DNA from: Streptomyces fungicidicus
GTDB taxonomy: Bacteria > Actinomycetota > Actinomycetes > Streptomycetales > Streptomycetaceae
Reading direction: 5' to 3'
DNA length: 64,000 bases
Assembly: GCF_003665435.1 (NCBI RefSeq)
Contig: NZ_CP023408.1
Location: 558,001 to 622,000 of the forward strand
The position numbers and the translations under genes were made by a program. Of this stretch, positions 18,153 through 28,720 are shown piece after piece. Numbering within the stretch: the first letter of the stretch is position 1; each line of letters begins with the position of its first letter. The notes beneath the pieces are model-generated. The model had not been told where the DNA came from. It saw nothing but the letters and a program-made list of their open reading frames with translations, and made no database searches.

Positions 18153-19034
18153 ATGCGACAGTTCACCGCCGTCGTCAACCCCACCGCGGGAGCGGCCACC
18201 GGAGCGGCCGCGCTGCTCGCGCTGGCCCGGCACCTCCGCGAGGCGGGCGCCGAGCTGCGGACCGACTACAGCCACAGCCTGGACCACGCACGGGAGCTGG
18301 CCCGCGACGCCGGCCGGCGGGGACGGATCGTCCTCGCCGTGGGCGGGGACGGCATCGCGGGCGCGGTCGGCGGCGCCCTCAGCGGAACCGGCGCGACCCT
18401 CGGACTCGTCCCGGCCGGACGCGGCAACGACTTCGCCCGCGCCCTGGGAGTGCCCCGGGAGCCGGAGGCCCTGGCCCGCACACTGCTCCACGGGGAGCCG
18501 CGGCCGGTCGACACCGTGCAGGTCAGCTCCGCCGTCCACGACCGCGCCGTCGTTCTCGGCAGCGTGTACGCGGGGGTGGACGCGCTCGCCAACCGTCACG
18601 CCAACCGGTCCCGGCTGCTGAGGGGTTCGGCCTCCTACTACGCGGGCGGCCTGCGGGCCGTGACGACCTGGCGTCCGGCCCGCTACCGGGTCACCGTCGA
18701 CGGCGAGGAGCACCCGCACACCGGGTACACGGTGGTCGCCGCCAACTCCGGCTTCTACGGATCCGGCCGGATCATCGCCCCCGGCGCCCGCGTCGACGAC
18801 GGCCTGCTGGACGTCGTCATGATCCGGGAGGCGCCCCGGCGGCTGTTCTTCACCCTGATGAACGAGCTCAGGACCGGAGTCCATGTCCGCCGGCCCGAGG
18901 TGCGGATCCTGCGGGGCGCCGAGATCCGCGTCGAGGCCGACCGGGACCTCCCCTACGGCACCGACGGCGAGGTCGACGCCACCCTCCCCGTCACGGCCAG
19001 GGTCCTCCCCGGAGCGCTGCGCGTCCTGTACTGA
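18153..19034 (+). CDS. Diacylglycerol/lipid kinase family protein (YegS/DgkB-like)
   Basis: Lipid-kinase-like protein of 293 residues. It has the N-terminal VVNPTAGAATG loop, the nucleotide motif VGGDGIAGAVGG (Ile where most relatives have Thr) and PAGRGNDFARALGVP. The C-terminal beta-sandwich ends near the TDGE motif (YGTDGEVDATLP). Predicted to phosphorylate a diradylglycerol or related lipid at the membrane. Start ATG with a GGAGG site, 59 bases after the AGPS-like gene. Together with GlpD and the AGPS-like enzyme it suggests a glycerol-lipid pathway. Confidence 0.87.
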   Translation: MRQFTAVVNPTAGAATGAAALLALARHLREAGAELRTDYSHSLDHARELARDAGRRGRIVLAVGGDGIAGAVGGALSGTGATLGLVPAGRGNDFARALGVPREPEALARTLLHGEPRPVDTVQVSSAVHDRAVVLGSVYAGVDALANRHANRSRLLRGSASYYAGGLRAVTTWRPARYRVTVDGEEHPHTGYTVVAANSGFYGSGRIIAPGARVDDGLLDVVMIREAPRRLFFTLMNELRTGVHVRRPEVRILRGAEIRVEADRDLPYGTDGEVDATLPVTARVLPGALRVLY

Positions 19035-19064
19035 CACCCGCGCCACGGTGTGGTGGCGGTGTCA
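19032..19064 (+). terminator. Hairpin terminator after the lipid kinase gene
   Basis: Two stacked 6-bp stems (TGACAC/GTGTCA and CGCCAC/GTGGCG) separated by a 3-base bulge, beginning at the stop codon itself. It probably separates this operon from furA-katG. Confidence 0.5.
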
Positions 19065-19156
19065 CCGGCGGCTCGTCGCAGACTCAGCCCCGGACGCAAC
19101 TCGGGAGCCACCCGCCGTTACCGGACAGGCCCCAAGACTGGACCCGTTCGTTCTCT

Positions 19157-19185
19157 GGAATTATTCGTGTCTGGGGCTCTAGGCT
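19157..19185 (+). promoter_or_regulatory. furA-katG promoter, probably leaderless
   Basis: GGAATT (19157-19162), a 17-base spacer and TAGGCT (19180-19185) lie 7 bases before the furA ATG, which has no ribosome site. The message should therefore start at or next to the ATG. The -35 region contains GAAT-T-ATTC (19158-19166), a small AT-rich inverted repeat that is the obvious place for FurA autorepression. Confidence 0.65.
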
Positions 19186-19192
19186 CACGCCC

Positions 19193-19630
19193 ATGACCGC
19201 ATCCCGGCCGCCGTCAGGCGCCGAGGAGCTGCGCGGTGCGGGCCTCCGTGCGACGGCCGCCCGCGTCGCCCTCCTCGACACCGTCCGCCAGGGCGGCCAC
19301 CTCGGAGTCGAGGCGCTCGCCTCCGAAGTGCGCCGGCGCATCGGGCACGTCTCCCTGCAGGCGGTGTACGACGCGCTGAACGCGCTCACCGCGGCCGGCC
19401 TCGTACGCCGTATCGAACCGGCCGGCAGCCCCGCCCGCTACGAGGGCCGGGTCGGGGACAACCACCACCACGTGGTGTGCCGTTCCTGCGGCGCCGTCGC
19501 CGACGTCGACTGCGCGGTCGGCGACGCGCCCTGTCTGACCGCGTCCGAGAGCCACGGTTTCACCATCGACGAGGCCGAGGTCGTCTACTGGGGCCTGTGC
19601 CCCGCCTGTTCCCCCGCCCGCAGTACCTGA
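19193..19630 (+). CDS. furA: Fur-family redox-sensing repressor of katG
   Basis: Regulator of 145 residues with an N-terminal winged helix (RATAARVALLDTV and SLQAVYDALNALTAAGLVRR) and a C-terminal metal domain (DNHHHVVCRSCGAVADVDC with the first CxxC, and CPAC near the end). Directly upstream of a catalase-peroxidase gene (33-base gap) it matches the Streptomyces FurA/FurS/CatR repressors, which lose DNA binding on thiol oxidation and so induce katG under peroxide stress. Distinction from Zur, Nur or PerR relies mainly on this gene order. Confidence 0.92.
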   Translation: MTASRPPSGAEELRGAGLRATAARVALLDTVRQGGHLGVEALASEVRRRIGHVSLQAVYDALNALTAAGLVRRIEPAGSPARYEGRVGDNHHHVVCRSCGAVADVDCAVGDAPCLTASESHGFTIDEAEVVYWGLCPACSPARST

Positions 19631-19663
19631 ACTGCGCGAACCTTTTCGCCCGGAAGGACTTCC

Positions 19664-21895
<2,232 letters not shown>

Positions 21896-21916
21896 TCTTC
21901 GCGCCCCGCCGCTGAT

Positions 21917-21946
21917 CCGGGCCGGCCCCCGCGGGGGCCGGCCCGG
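21917..21946. terminator. Strong GC-rich terminator hairpin after katG
   Basis: Perfect palindrome of 14+2+14 bases (arms starting CCGGGCCGGCCCCC), 22 bases after the katG stop and before the DUF2945 gene. No U-tract, as usual in Streptomyces. Confidence 0.8.
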
Positions 21947-22030
21947 ACGTGCGTCGCCCCCGGGATGCGCCCCGGCCGCCGTGGCATCAGGGTGGAACCG
22001 GACCGGCCACCACCGAAGGAGGCGCTGGGA

Positions 22031-22264
22031 ATGAGCAAGGGAAGCGACCGCGGAAAGAACCTCCGCGAGGGCGACGAGGTCGCCTGGAGCAGCCACGGCA
22101 GTGAGACGAAGGGCAAGGTCGAGAAGAAGCTCACCGAGCGCACCGAGGCGGCCGGACGGAAGGTCGCCGCCTCGGAGGAGGAACCTCAGTACAAGGTGCG
22201 CAGCGAGAAGTCGGGCAAGTCGGCGGTCCACAAGCCCTCCGCGCTCAAGAAGAAGAACAAGTGA
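22031..22264 (+). CDS. DUF2945 (hypervirulence-associated TUDOR) small protein
   Basis: Basic protein of 77 residues. The core LREGDEVAWSSHGSETKGKV is the SH3/TUDOR-like motif of the DUF2945 family, followed by a Lys/Glu-rich tail. These proteins are common in soil bacteria and have no established biochemical role. The start is the ATG following GGAGGCGCTGGGA. Its stop overlaps the GTG of the next gene, so the two are coupled. Confidence 0.85.
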   Translation: MSKGSDRGKNLREGDEVAWSSHGSETKGKVEKKLTERTEAAGRKVAASEEEPQYKVRSEKSGKSAVHKPSALKKKNK

Positions 22265-22611
22265 GCGCGGCGGAGGGCGCACGCCAGGACGAGACCTGGG
22301 ACGAGTTCCGCGAACTGGTCAACATGAAGCCCGCCGAACTGGAGAAGTGGCTGGGCACGGACGAGTCCCGCGGCGCGGGACAGCACGAGGACGGCGGCGA
22401 GTCCACCGGCCACGCGTCCGGCCGCCGCATCGTCGGCATCCTCCGCACAGGGAGGAAGGACCTCTCCGACGACGACTACGCGCACATGCGCAAGGTCGTC
22501 GGCTACATCCGCCGCCACCTCGCCCAGCGCCCGTCCGGCGACGTACGCGACACCCGCTGGCGCCACTCGCTGATGAACTGGGGACACGACCCGCTCGGCG
22601 ACGGGACCTGA
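22261..22611 (+). CDS. DUF3140 family protein
   Basis: Soluble protein of 116 residues starting with GTG in the stop of the preceding gene. It shows the DUF3140 pattern: WDEFRELVNMKPAELEKWL, then an RRIVGIL stretch and YAHMRKVVGYIRRHLAQRP with a conserved Trp-rich C-terminus (RHSLMNWGHDP). Frequently encoded beside DUF2945 genes. Function unknown; nucleic-acid or stress-related roles would be speculation. Confidence 0.85.
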   Translation: MSAAEGARQDETWDEFRELVNMKPAELEKWLGTDESRGAGQHEDGGESTGHASGRRIVGILRTGRKDLSDDDYAHMRKVVGYIRRHLAQRPSGDVRDTRWRHSLMNWGHDPLGDGT

Positions 22612-22686
22612 CACCCCTCCCCACGTGCGCCGGCACCGTGCGGGGGTGGTGCGCGCCGGTGCACCCGGTGCCGTTGTCGTCGGCCG

Positions 22687-23234
22687 GTGAAACCAACCAC
22701 CGCGTGCCGCCGCAGTGTTGTGCTCACCGCTCTCACCACGGCGACCGCCGCCGCGTGCGGCGGACGGCGCCGGCGGCCCGCCGCACCCACGCAGGACGAG
22801 CCGTCGGGGGGACCGGGCCTGGACCCGCGGACGGAAGTCGGGCAGCAGTGGGGACGCCTCACCTCGTGGCTGCGGCGCCACGCGCCCGCCACCCACGCCC
22901 GGCTCCGCCCGCCGGTGACCCCCGAGGCGCCCGCCCGGCACGAGCGGCGCATCGGCAGGCCGCTCCACGACGACCTGAAGGCGTTGTGGGAGTTGAACGA
23001 GGGGGCGCCTACCTGTTCGGCTTCCCCGGCTTCCTCGACGGCTGCGCGCCACTGAGCATCGACGGCTCGTTCCTCTGCCACCCGCTGGAGCGCGCGGGGG
23101 AGTGGGGCTGGGAACCGGCGCGGGTCCCGTTCGCCTGCGACGACCCGGCCGACCCGTACCCACGTGGCCGACCGCATGTGCGGGCGCGCACCTCCCCGCC
23201 GGCTCCGCCACGGCCCCGTGCACGCCCGGTGTGA
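22687..23234 (+). pseudogene. SMI1/KNR4-like gene interrupted by a -1 frameshift
   Basis: From the GTG at 22687 one frame reads about 105 residues: a lipoprotein-like start (RRSVVLTALTTATAAAC) and the first part of an SMI1/KNR4 domain ending LKALWELNEG. The domain continues in another frame as GAYLFGFPGFLDGCAPLSID through GEWGWEPARVPFACDDPADP to a stop at 23234. The junction is a run of five G (23001-23005); one extra G restores a single reading of about 180 residues. Both parts have high third-position GC. Either the gene is inactive, a base was missed, or the run slips. SMI1-like proteins often act as immunity or scaffold proteins. Confidence 0.7.
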
Positions 23235-23313
23235 CGCGACAGGAGGTGTGACGGGAGGAAATGGGGCCATCAATGAGGGGAGCAGAACCAGTCGAGGCGA
23301 GGAGCGTGCGCCC

Positions 23314-24279
23314 ATGGGAACCGTCGTCCGTGTCCCGCAGACCCGGGACATGATCGGAGAGGAACTCTCCGGAGACGAGGCGTTCGCCGCGCTGCGGCAC
23401 TACGGGAGCCTGCGGCTGCTGACCGACTCCTTCGCCCGCTTCCGCTTCGCCGACGGTTTCACCAACGCCCGCGCCCTCGCCTTCCAGTTCGTGCTCGGCC
23501 TGGTGCCGTGCACGGTGGCGCTGGTCGGGCTCGCGACCTCCGTGCACACCGAGAGCGTGGGCCGCGTCATCGAACTCACTCTCGGCCGGATCGTGCCCGG
23601 TACCGGCGCCGGGCTCGTCGAGGACGCCCTCGACGGGACCCGGCGCAGCGCCCACGACGACTTCGCCGGCCCGCTCGCGCTGTGGCTCGGCCTCGGCTTC
23701 GCCCTGCTGAACCTCGCGTCCGCCATGGGGCAGATCGAGCGGGGAGCCAACCGCATCTACGGGATCGAACGCGACCGCCCGCTCCCCCGCAAGTACGGCA
23801 GGGCCGTGGTCCTGGCGCTCACCGCGGGCCTGCCCCTGGTCCTCGGGTTCGTCGTGCTGGTCGCCGGTGACGCGGTGACCGACGCGGTGGTCGAGGTGGC
23901 CGGGGACCCGGACGGCGGCCCGGGGTGGTGGACCGCCCTGGAGCTGCCGCTGGGGCTGGCGCTGGCGTGGGTCGCCTCGGCGGTGATCTTTCGCTGGTCG
24001 CCCCGGCGGACCCAGCCCGGCTACACCTGGCTGGCCTTCGGTTCTGCCGTCCACCTCCTGCTGTGGGTGACGGCGACATGGCTGCTCGCCCTGTACGTCA
24101 AGGGCAGCGGGGCGTTCGGCGCCCTCTACGGGCCGCTCACCGCCGTCATCGCGCTGCTGCTGTGGGCCTACCTCACCGCCGTCGCCCTCTTCCTGGGCAT
24201 CGCCTTCGCGGCCCAACTGGAGGCCGCGCGCGCCGGAGTCGGCGAGGCGGTGCGGCCGGACCCGGGACCGGGCGGCTGA
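23314..24279 (+). CDS. YihY/BrkB-family integral membrane protein
   Basis: Membrane protein of 321 residues with about six hydrophobic segments and the family pattern of an early cytoplasmic helix, FQFVLGLVPCTVALVGL, and a late LLLWAYLTAVALFLG segment. YihY/BrkB proteins are widespread inner-membrane proteins of uncertain function. The ATG at 23314 is preceded by GGAG; upstream in-frame codons overlap the tail of the SMI1-like gene. No operon partner is evident. Confidence 0.85.
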   Translation: MGTVVRVPQTRDMIGEELSGDEAFAALRHYGSLRLLTDSFARFRFADGFTNARALAFQFVLGLVPCTVALVGLATSVHTESVGRVIELTLGRIVPGTGAGLVEDALDGTRRSAHDDFAGPLALWLGLGFALLNLASAMGQIERGANRIYGIERDRPLPRKYGRAVVLALTAGLPLVLGFVVLVAGDAVTDAVVEVAGDPDGGPGWWTALELPLGLALAWVASAVIFRWSPRRTQPGYTWLAFGSAVHLLLWVTATWLLALYVKGSGAFGALYGPLTAVIALLLWAYLTAVALFLGIAFAAQLEAARAGVGEAVRPDPGPGG

Positions 24280-24427
24280 CCTCGAATCCGGACACGCCGG
24301 AGCGGGAACAGGGCGCGCCGCCGACGCATTGTCAGTATGAGGTTGCACAATAATCAGAAAAGGAGATCAACTCCGGGGCCGTGCTGGGTAGACGGTCTGG
24401 TGTCCCGGCTCCGGAAAGGTCCTGCTG

Positions 24428-24868
24428 ATGCTCGCCACCGTCGACCGCCCCACGACCCTCGTCGCGCTGCCCACCGCCCGCGGCCGGCGCTCCCGGAGTG
24501 CCGCCGCCCCGGTCCCGGCCGTCCGGCCGGCGGGCGCCGCCACCGATGTGCTGCGCATCATCGCCGACCCGCGCACCCCCACCTACGTCACGGTGCACGC
24601 GAGCGGCCGCCGCCGGTACAGCTACTGGCGCCCGCTCGACTCCACCACCGGCGCGGGCGGTTGCTACGCCTCCCTGCCCACCGCCGAGTGCGACGCACTG
24701 CACGAGGCCGGGCGGATCACCCTCGGCGAGCCCGTGGTGGACCCCCACCGCACGACGTACCGCGTCAGCACGGCCACCCGCGTCCAGCCCGCCCCGGTCC
24801 GCGGCACGGCGCGGGAGGGCTCCCGGGTGCGCGAGGCCTCCCGCCGGGAGGGCTTCCGGGTCGCGTAG
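24428..24868 (+). CDS. Hypothetical protein
   Basis: Protein of 146 residues. A basic, Ala-rich N-terminus is followed by a compact segment (about 40-120) with alternating strands (YVTVHASGRRRYSYWRPLD, ITLGEPVVDPHRTTYRV) and an Arg/Glu-rich tail. I do not recognise a family. The ribosome site GGAAAGG lies 8 bases before the ATG and codon use is typical. The upstream gap (24280-24427) has an AT-rich stretch near 24330-24365 that could hold a promoter. Confidence 0.6.
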   Translation: MLATVDRPTTLVALPTARGRRSRSAAAPVPAVRPAGAATDVLRIIADPRTPTYVTVHASGRRRYSYWRPLDSTTGAGGCYASLPTAECDALHEAGRITLGEPVVDPHRTTYRVSTATRVQPAPVRGTAREGSRVREASRREGFRVA

Positions 24869-24879
24869 CGCGTCGACGG

Positions 24880-24905
24880 GCCGGACCGGGGCGGTACGGT
24901 CCGGC
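24880..24905. terminator. Hairpin between convergent genes
   Basis: Perfect 9-bp stem (GCCGGACCG/CGGTCCGGC) with an 8-base loop in the 80-base gap between the convergent hypothetical and DUF350 genes. Likely bidirectional terminator. Confidence 0.65.
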
Positions 24906-24948
24906 GTCAGCCGGCTCGCGACGCCCCGGCGCCCGGGCCGGTAGCGGG

Positions 24949-25371
24949 TCAGGCGATGGAAGCCGAGATGATCGCCGACACCGCGAGGTTGCAGGACGCC
25001 GTCACCCAGACCGCCGGGTGGGGTTCGGGCTCGACCAGCGTGGCGCCCAGGCGCCCCGGCGTGATCAGGTCGACCACCAGGAACGCCAGGGCCATCATCA
25101 CCAGGCCCAGCAACCCGAACGTCGCGGTCGACGCGAGTCCCTTGCCGAAGTCCTCGTACGTCGTCCAGATCGACGTGAACACGATCCCGCCGATGCCGAG
25201 CAGCGAGGAACTGAGGACCACGGCGGCGTTGCGGTTGCGCTCCTGCCAGATCTGCCTGCCGAGTTTTCCGGGCGTCAGCACGTCGACCAGCACGATGCCG
25301 AGAACCAGCAGGACCAGTCCGAGTGCGCCGTAGGCGGTGGCCCGGCCGAGTCCGTTGACGATGTCGCACAT
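24949..25371 (-). CDS. DUF350 family small membrane protein
   Basis: Membrane protein of 140 residues from the ATG at 25371, with four membrane segments in two pairs (LGLVLLVLGIVLVDVLTPGK and LLGLVMMALAFLVVDLITPG). The repeated VD-L-TPGKLG/TPGRLG motif marks the DUF350 family, which is made of two such halves. A TTG 16 codons upstream (25419) is an alternative start, but the ATG has a GGAG site. Function is unknown. Confidence 0.82.
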   Translation of the reverse strand: MCDIVNGLGRATAYGALGLVLLVLGIVLVDVLTPGKLGRQIWQERNRNAAVVLSSSLLGIGGIVFTSIWTTYEDFGKGLASTATFGLLGLVMMALAFLVVDLITPGRLGATLVEPEPHPAVWVTASCNLAVSAIISASIA

Positions 25372-25595
25372 GGGGTTGCCGGCTCCGTAGCGTTGGGGAT
25401 CGTGAGTGATCGCGGTCAAGGGCGAGCAAAAATGTAGCGCACCCGTTCGACGCCTTGAGCTGGTGCCCCGTCATGTCCGGCTGCCGGGGGCGTCCGCGGT
25501 GGCCGCGGCACGGCCGCGGCGTCGACGGCGAGTCATGCCCGCGCGTATCCGGGGCATCAGGAATCCATCGGACGGACGGAGAAGGGGAACCAGCC

Positions 25596-25952
25596 ATGAG
25601 CAGGGGCAGTCGCACTCTCACCGTCATGTACGCAGCCGTCGCCCTCTGGCTCTCCTTCTGCACCGTACGCACCTGGGGCACCGTCCCCGCCTGGACCACC
25701 CTCGCCATGGCGGTCGCCTCCCTGGCGCCGGTGATCGGTGTGGTCCGGGAGACCGTCGTCGCCGACGAGCGCCGCACCGTCGCCGTCCTCCGGGAACGGG
25801 AGGGCCGTCGCGCGGCGTGGCGCGACGCGGCGGCCGCCGCGCTCGCGCGGGCCGAGGTGGAGGCGGCGTGCTGCGAACGCTGGTGGACCTCGTGTGCGAC
25901 GTCGCACGACCCCGGCTGCGCACACCGGACCTCCCGGGGCACGACGGCGTGA
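25596..25952 (+). CDS. Small two-helix membrane protein, unknown
   Basis: Protein of 118 residues with two membrane segments (about 8-25 and 35-53: LTVMYAAVALWLSFCTV, AMAVASLAPVIGVV) and a charged Arg/Ala/Glu-rich cytoplasmic tail with several cysteines. GAAGGGG precedes the ATG. No recognised family and no clear partner. Upstream readings in the same frame lack a ribosome site. Confidence 0.6.
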   Translation: MSRGSRTLTVMYAAVALWLSFCTVRTWGTVPAWTTLAMAVASLAPVIGVVRETVVADERRTVAVLREREGRRAAWRDAAAAALARAEVEAACCERWWTSCATSHDPGCAHRTSRGTTA

Positions 25953-25991
25953 ACCGGGGCTCTGCCCCGGCCTGAGTCCCGGCCGTCGAAT

Positions 25992-26007
25992 CCTGGTACG
26001 TACCAGG
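25992..26007. promoter_or_regulatory. Perfect 16-bp palindrome, candidate operator of the GH16 gene
   Basis: CCTGGTAC/GTACCAGG is a perfect inverted repeat ending 3 bases before the -35 box of the GH16 promoter and about 112 bases before the start codon. The position suits a repressor or an activator responding to the glucan or its products. No regulator gene is adjacent. Confidence 0.65.
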
Positions 26008-26010
26008 GTC

Positions 26011-26039
26011 TTGACGCCCTCTTATCTCACTTCTTAAAT
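26011..26039 (+). promoter_or_regulatory. Strong vegetative-type promoter of the GH16 gene
   Basis: TTGACG (26011-26016), a 17-base spacer and TTAAAT (26034-26039). This is close to the main sigma-factor consensus and AT-rich for this genome. It leaves an 80-base leader before the ATG at 26120. Confidence 0.7.
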
Positions 26040-26119
26040 CAAGTGGTTGCACCTACTTGCCCCCCACAACCTCGGTCGGCGCACCCGCACACCGGGTCGC
26101 CGTACGGAAAGGGAGAGCC

Positions 26120-27352
26120 ATGTCCTCTCCGCGCAGACTCCGCAGATGGCTGATCGCCGCCGTGTCGGCCGCGCTGGTCGCGTCCGCCGCGGCCGGCACC
26201 GCGAAGGCGGAACCGGCGGACGCCACCGCCGCGGCGGCCGTGACCTTCTCGGACACCTTCGACGGCCCCGCGGGCGCCGCCGTCGACTCCTCGAAGTGGC
26301 AGATCGAGACCGGCGACAACGTCAACAACCACGAGCGGCAGTACTACACGTCCGGCAACAAGAACGCCGCCCTGGACGGCCAGGGCCATCTGGTGATCAC
26401 GGCCCGCAAGGAGAACCCGGCCAACTACCAGTGCTGGTACGGAACCTGCCAGTACACCTCGGCACGGCTCAACACCTCGGGCAAGTTCACCGCGCAGTAC
26501 GGGCACGTCGAGGCCCGGATGAAGGTGCCGCGCGGACAGGGCATGTGGCCCGCGTTCTGGATGCTGGGCACTCCGGTCAACTGGCCGGACTCGGGCGAGA
26601 TCGACATCATGGAGAACGTCGGCTTCGAACCCTCCACGGTGCACGGCACCCTCCACGGCCCCGGCTACTCCGGCTCCGGCGGCATCGGCGCCGGCTACAC
26701 GCTGCCCGGCGGCCAGGCCTTCGCCGACGCCTTCCACACCTTCGCCGTCGACTGGGCCCCCGACTCGATCACCTGGTCCGTGGACGGGAACGTCTACCAG
26801 CGGCGCACCCCCGCCGACCTCGGCGGGAAGCAGTGGGTGTTCAACAAGCCGTACTTCCTGATCCTCAACCTCGCGGTGGGCGGCTACTGGCCGGGCGACC
26901 CGGACGGCTCCACCGTCTTCCCCCAGCAACTCCTGGTGGACCACGTGTCGGTGACGACGAGCGACTCCTCGACGGGCGGCGCGATCCGCGGCCTGGCCGG
27001 CAAGTGCGTCGACGTCGCGGGCGCCAACACCGCCAACGGCACGCCCGTACAGCTCTACGACTGCAACGGCACCGCCGCCCAGAACTGGACCGTGGGCGGC
27101 GACGGCACCCTCCGCGCCCTCGGCAAGTGCCTGGACGTCGCCTCCGGCGGCACGGCCGACGGCACCCCCGTACAGCTGTGGGACTGCAACGGCACCGCCG
27201 CCCAGAAGTGGGTCGTCACCGGGGCGCGCGACATCGTCAACCCGCAGGCCGACAAGTGCCTGGACGTGACCGGCAACAACTCCGCCAACGCCACCCGCCT
27301 GCAGATCTGGACCTGCTCGGGCGGCGCCAACCAGAAGTGGACCGTGGGCTGA
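26120..27352 (+). CDS. Secreted GH16 beta-glucanase with ricin-type lectin domain
   Basis: Extracellular enzyme of 410 residues. A signal peptide (RRLRRWLIAAVSAALVASAA) is followed by a GH16 catalytic domain (about 35-285) with the signature SGEIDIMENVG, whose first Glu is the nucleophile and second the acid/base; this form fits laminarinase-like endo-1,3-beta-glucanases. The last 125 residues are a ricin-B/CBM13 trefoil with three repeats, each ending in a Q-x-W motif (QNWTV, QKWVV, QKWTV). Start ATG after AAGGGAGA. Single-gene unit with its own promoter, palindrome and terminator. Confidence 0.95.
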   Translation: MSSPRRLRRWLIAAVSAALVASAAAGTAKAEPADATAAAAVTFSDTFDGPAGAAVDSSKWQIETGDNVNNHERQYYTSGNKNAALDGQGHLVITARKENPANYQCWYGTCQYTSARLNTSGKFTAQYGHVEARMKVPRGQGMWPAFWMLGTPVNWPDSGEIDIMENVGFEPSTVHGTLHGPGYSGSGGIGAGYTLPGGQAFADAFHTFAVDWAPDSITWSVDGNVYQRRTPADLGGKQWVFNKPYFLILNLAVGGYWPGDPDGSTVFPQQLLVDHVSVTTSDSSTGGAIRGLAGKCVDVAGANTANGTPVQLYDCNGTAAQNWTVGGDGTLRALGKCLDVASGGTADGTPVQLWDCNGTAAQKWVVTGARDIVNPQADKCLDVTGNNSANATRLQIWTCSGGANQKWTVG

Positions 27353-27362
27353 ACCCGTGAGG

Positions 27363-27396
27363 CGCCCCCGCTCGCCGAGCCCGGCGAGCGGGGGCG
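27363..27396. terminator. Strong terminator between GH16 and acyltransferase genes
   Basis: Perfect 15-bp stem (arms starting CGCCCCCGCTCGCCG) with a 4-base loop, 10 bases after the GH16 stop. The genes are convergent, so it probably ends both transcripts. Confidence 0.85.
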
Positions 27397-27433
27397 TCGG
27401 CGACCGTCCGGGCGGCGGCCGATCGTCCCCCGG

Positions 27434-28561
27434 TCAGCGCCTGAACGCCCAGTGCGGCTTCGGCTCGACCGCCCAGTGGAAGACCCGCCTCACCGGCGCC
27501 GTGCACAGCACCGTCACGATCACGGCGGCGACCACGGTGACGGTGATCTCGCCGAGCGGGCGGTACAGCCACTCCGGGTCGTACCAGCCCCAGTACTTGC
27601 TGACCTGCGCGACGAAACCGTGCAGCAGGTAGCCGTACATCGTGGCCGCGCCGAGGGCCGTGAACCAGGTGCGCCGGCCCGGCACCCAGGCCAGGAAACA
27701 GGCGACGAGGACCAGCGCGCAGCCGAACAGCAGCAGCGTCATCAGGGGGCCGTACCAGGCGGGCGCGGACAACTCCTGTGCGCTGTCGCGGTGGTAGAGC
27801 CAGCCGGACGTCACCCGGGGGACCGCCCAGTACGCCAGGGCCAGCGCACCGGCGAACACCGGTACGGCCAGCACCCGCACCCGGCGGCGGCGCACCATCC
27901 GGAAGTGCTCGGAGCGCAGGCAGAGACCGAGCACGAAGTACGGCAGGAACTGCAGGGTGCGCTGTATGTCCAGGTCCTCGCCGAGCGAGGGGGACACGGT
28001 CGCCAGCATGGCGACGACGAGCGCGAGCGGAACCGGCCACCGCACGAGCTTCCACAGCGGCGTGGTGAGCCGCCAGACGAACAGCGCGGCCAGGAACCAG
28101 GTCAGGTACAGCGGCTCCAGCAGAGTGACGGGGCGGTCGGGCACGCCGTCCGTCCACCGGGTGAAGAAGGTGTAGGCCGTCTCGAACACGACGTACGGCA
28201 GCGCGACGCCGGTGACCAGCCGCTTGACCCGCTCCGGGCTGCCGTCGAAACCGCGCGAGTGGTACCCGGCGAGGACGATGAACGCGGGCATGTGGAACGC
28301 GTAGACCAGCAGGTACAGCGCGCTGACGGCCCGGCTGCCGTCGCGCAGCGGCTCCCAGGCGTGCCCCACCGCGACCAGCACGATCGCCAGGTACTTGGCG
28401 TTGTCGAAGAACGCGTCACGACGTGGCGCCCGCCGGGAGACGTCGTCGCCGCCGGCGGGCGCCTCCCGCTCCGGCCCGGTCGCGTCGTCGGCCCCGGCGG
28501 GGCGCGACGCGGCGAGAGGTCTGGCTGGGGAGGCGGCGGCGGGGACGCGGGGCGACGACAT
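27434..28561 (-). CDS. Acyltransferase-3 family membrane protein
   Basis: Integral membrane protein of 375 residues with about ten hydrophobic segments after a disordered N-terminus. The motifs DNAKYLAIVLVAVGHAWEP (with the His of the catalytic site) and FHMPAFIVLAGY are typical of acyltransferase-3/fucose-4-O-acetylase-like enzymes that add acyl groups to extracytoplasmic sugars or lipids. No sugar-polymer genes lie nearby. The longer reading into the TerB region has no credible start. Confidence 0.88.
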   Translation of the reverse strand: MSSPRVPAAASPARPLAASRPAGADDATGPEREAPAGGDDVSRRAPRRDAFFDNAKYLAIVLVAVGHAWEPLRDGSRAVSALYLLVYAFHMPAFIVLAGYHSRGFDGSPERVKRLVTGVALPYVVFETAYTFFTRWTDGVPDRPVTLLEPLYLTWFLAALFVWRLTTPLWKLVRWPVPLALVVAMLATVSPSLGEDLDIQRTLQFLPYFVLGLCLRSEHFRMVRRRRVRVLAVPVFAGALALAYWAVPRVTSGWLYHRDSAQELSAPAWYGPLMTLLLFGCALVLVACFLAWVPGRRTWFTALGAATMYGYLLHGFVAQVSKYWGWYDPEWLYRPLGEITVTVVAAVIVTVLCTAPVRRVFHWAVEPKPHWAFRR

Positions 28562-28720
28562 CCCAGCCGCCTCACCCGTCCCGCGGGGGGTTAAACCTGT
28601 GATCCGATCGGCAGCTGAGCCGATTTTGCCTTTCTTTTGCCATCGGGGAACCTGGCCGCCACGGTGTCCGTTTGACCGGACGAACCGCGACAGCGACAGC
28701 GACAGAAGAGGTGGCACCAA

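Noticed and set aside
24333..24355. Possible second DNA-damage promoter (TTGTCAGTA) before the hypothetical gene at 24428
   Set aside because: The -10 position after eight bases reads CACAAT rather than TAnnnT, and the last base of the first element differs. I do not count it as a match.
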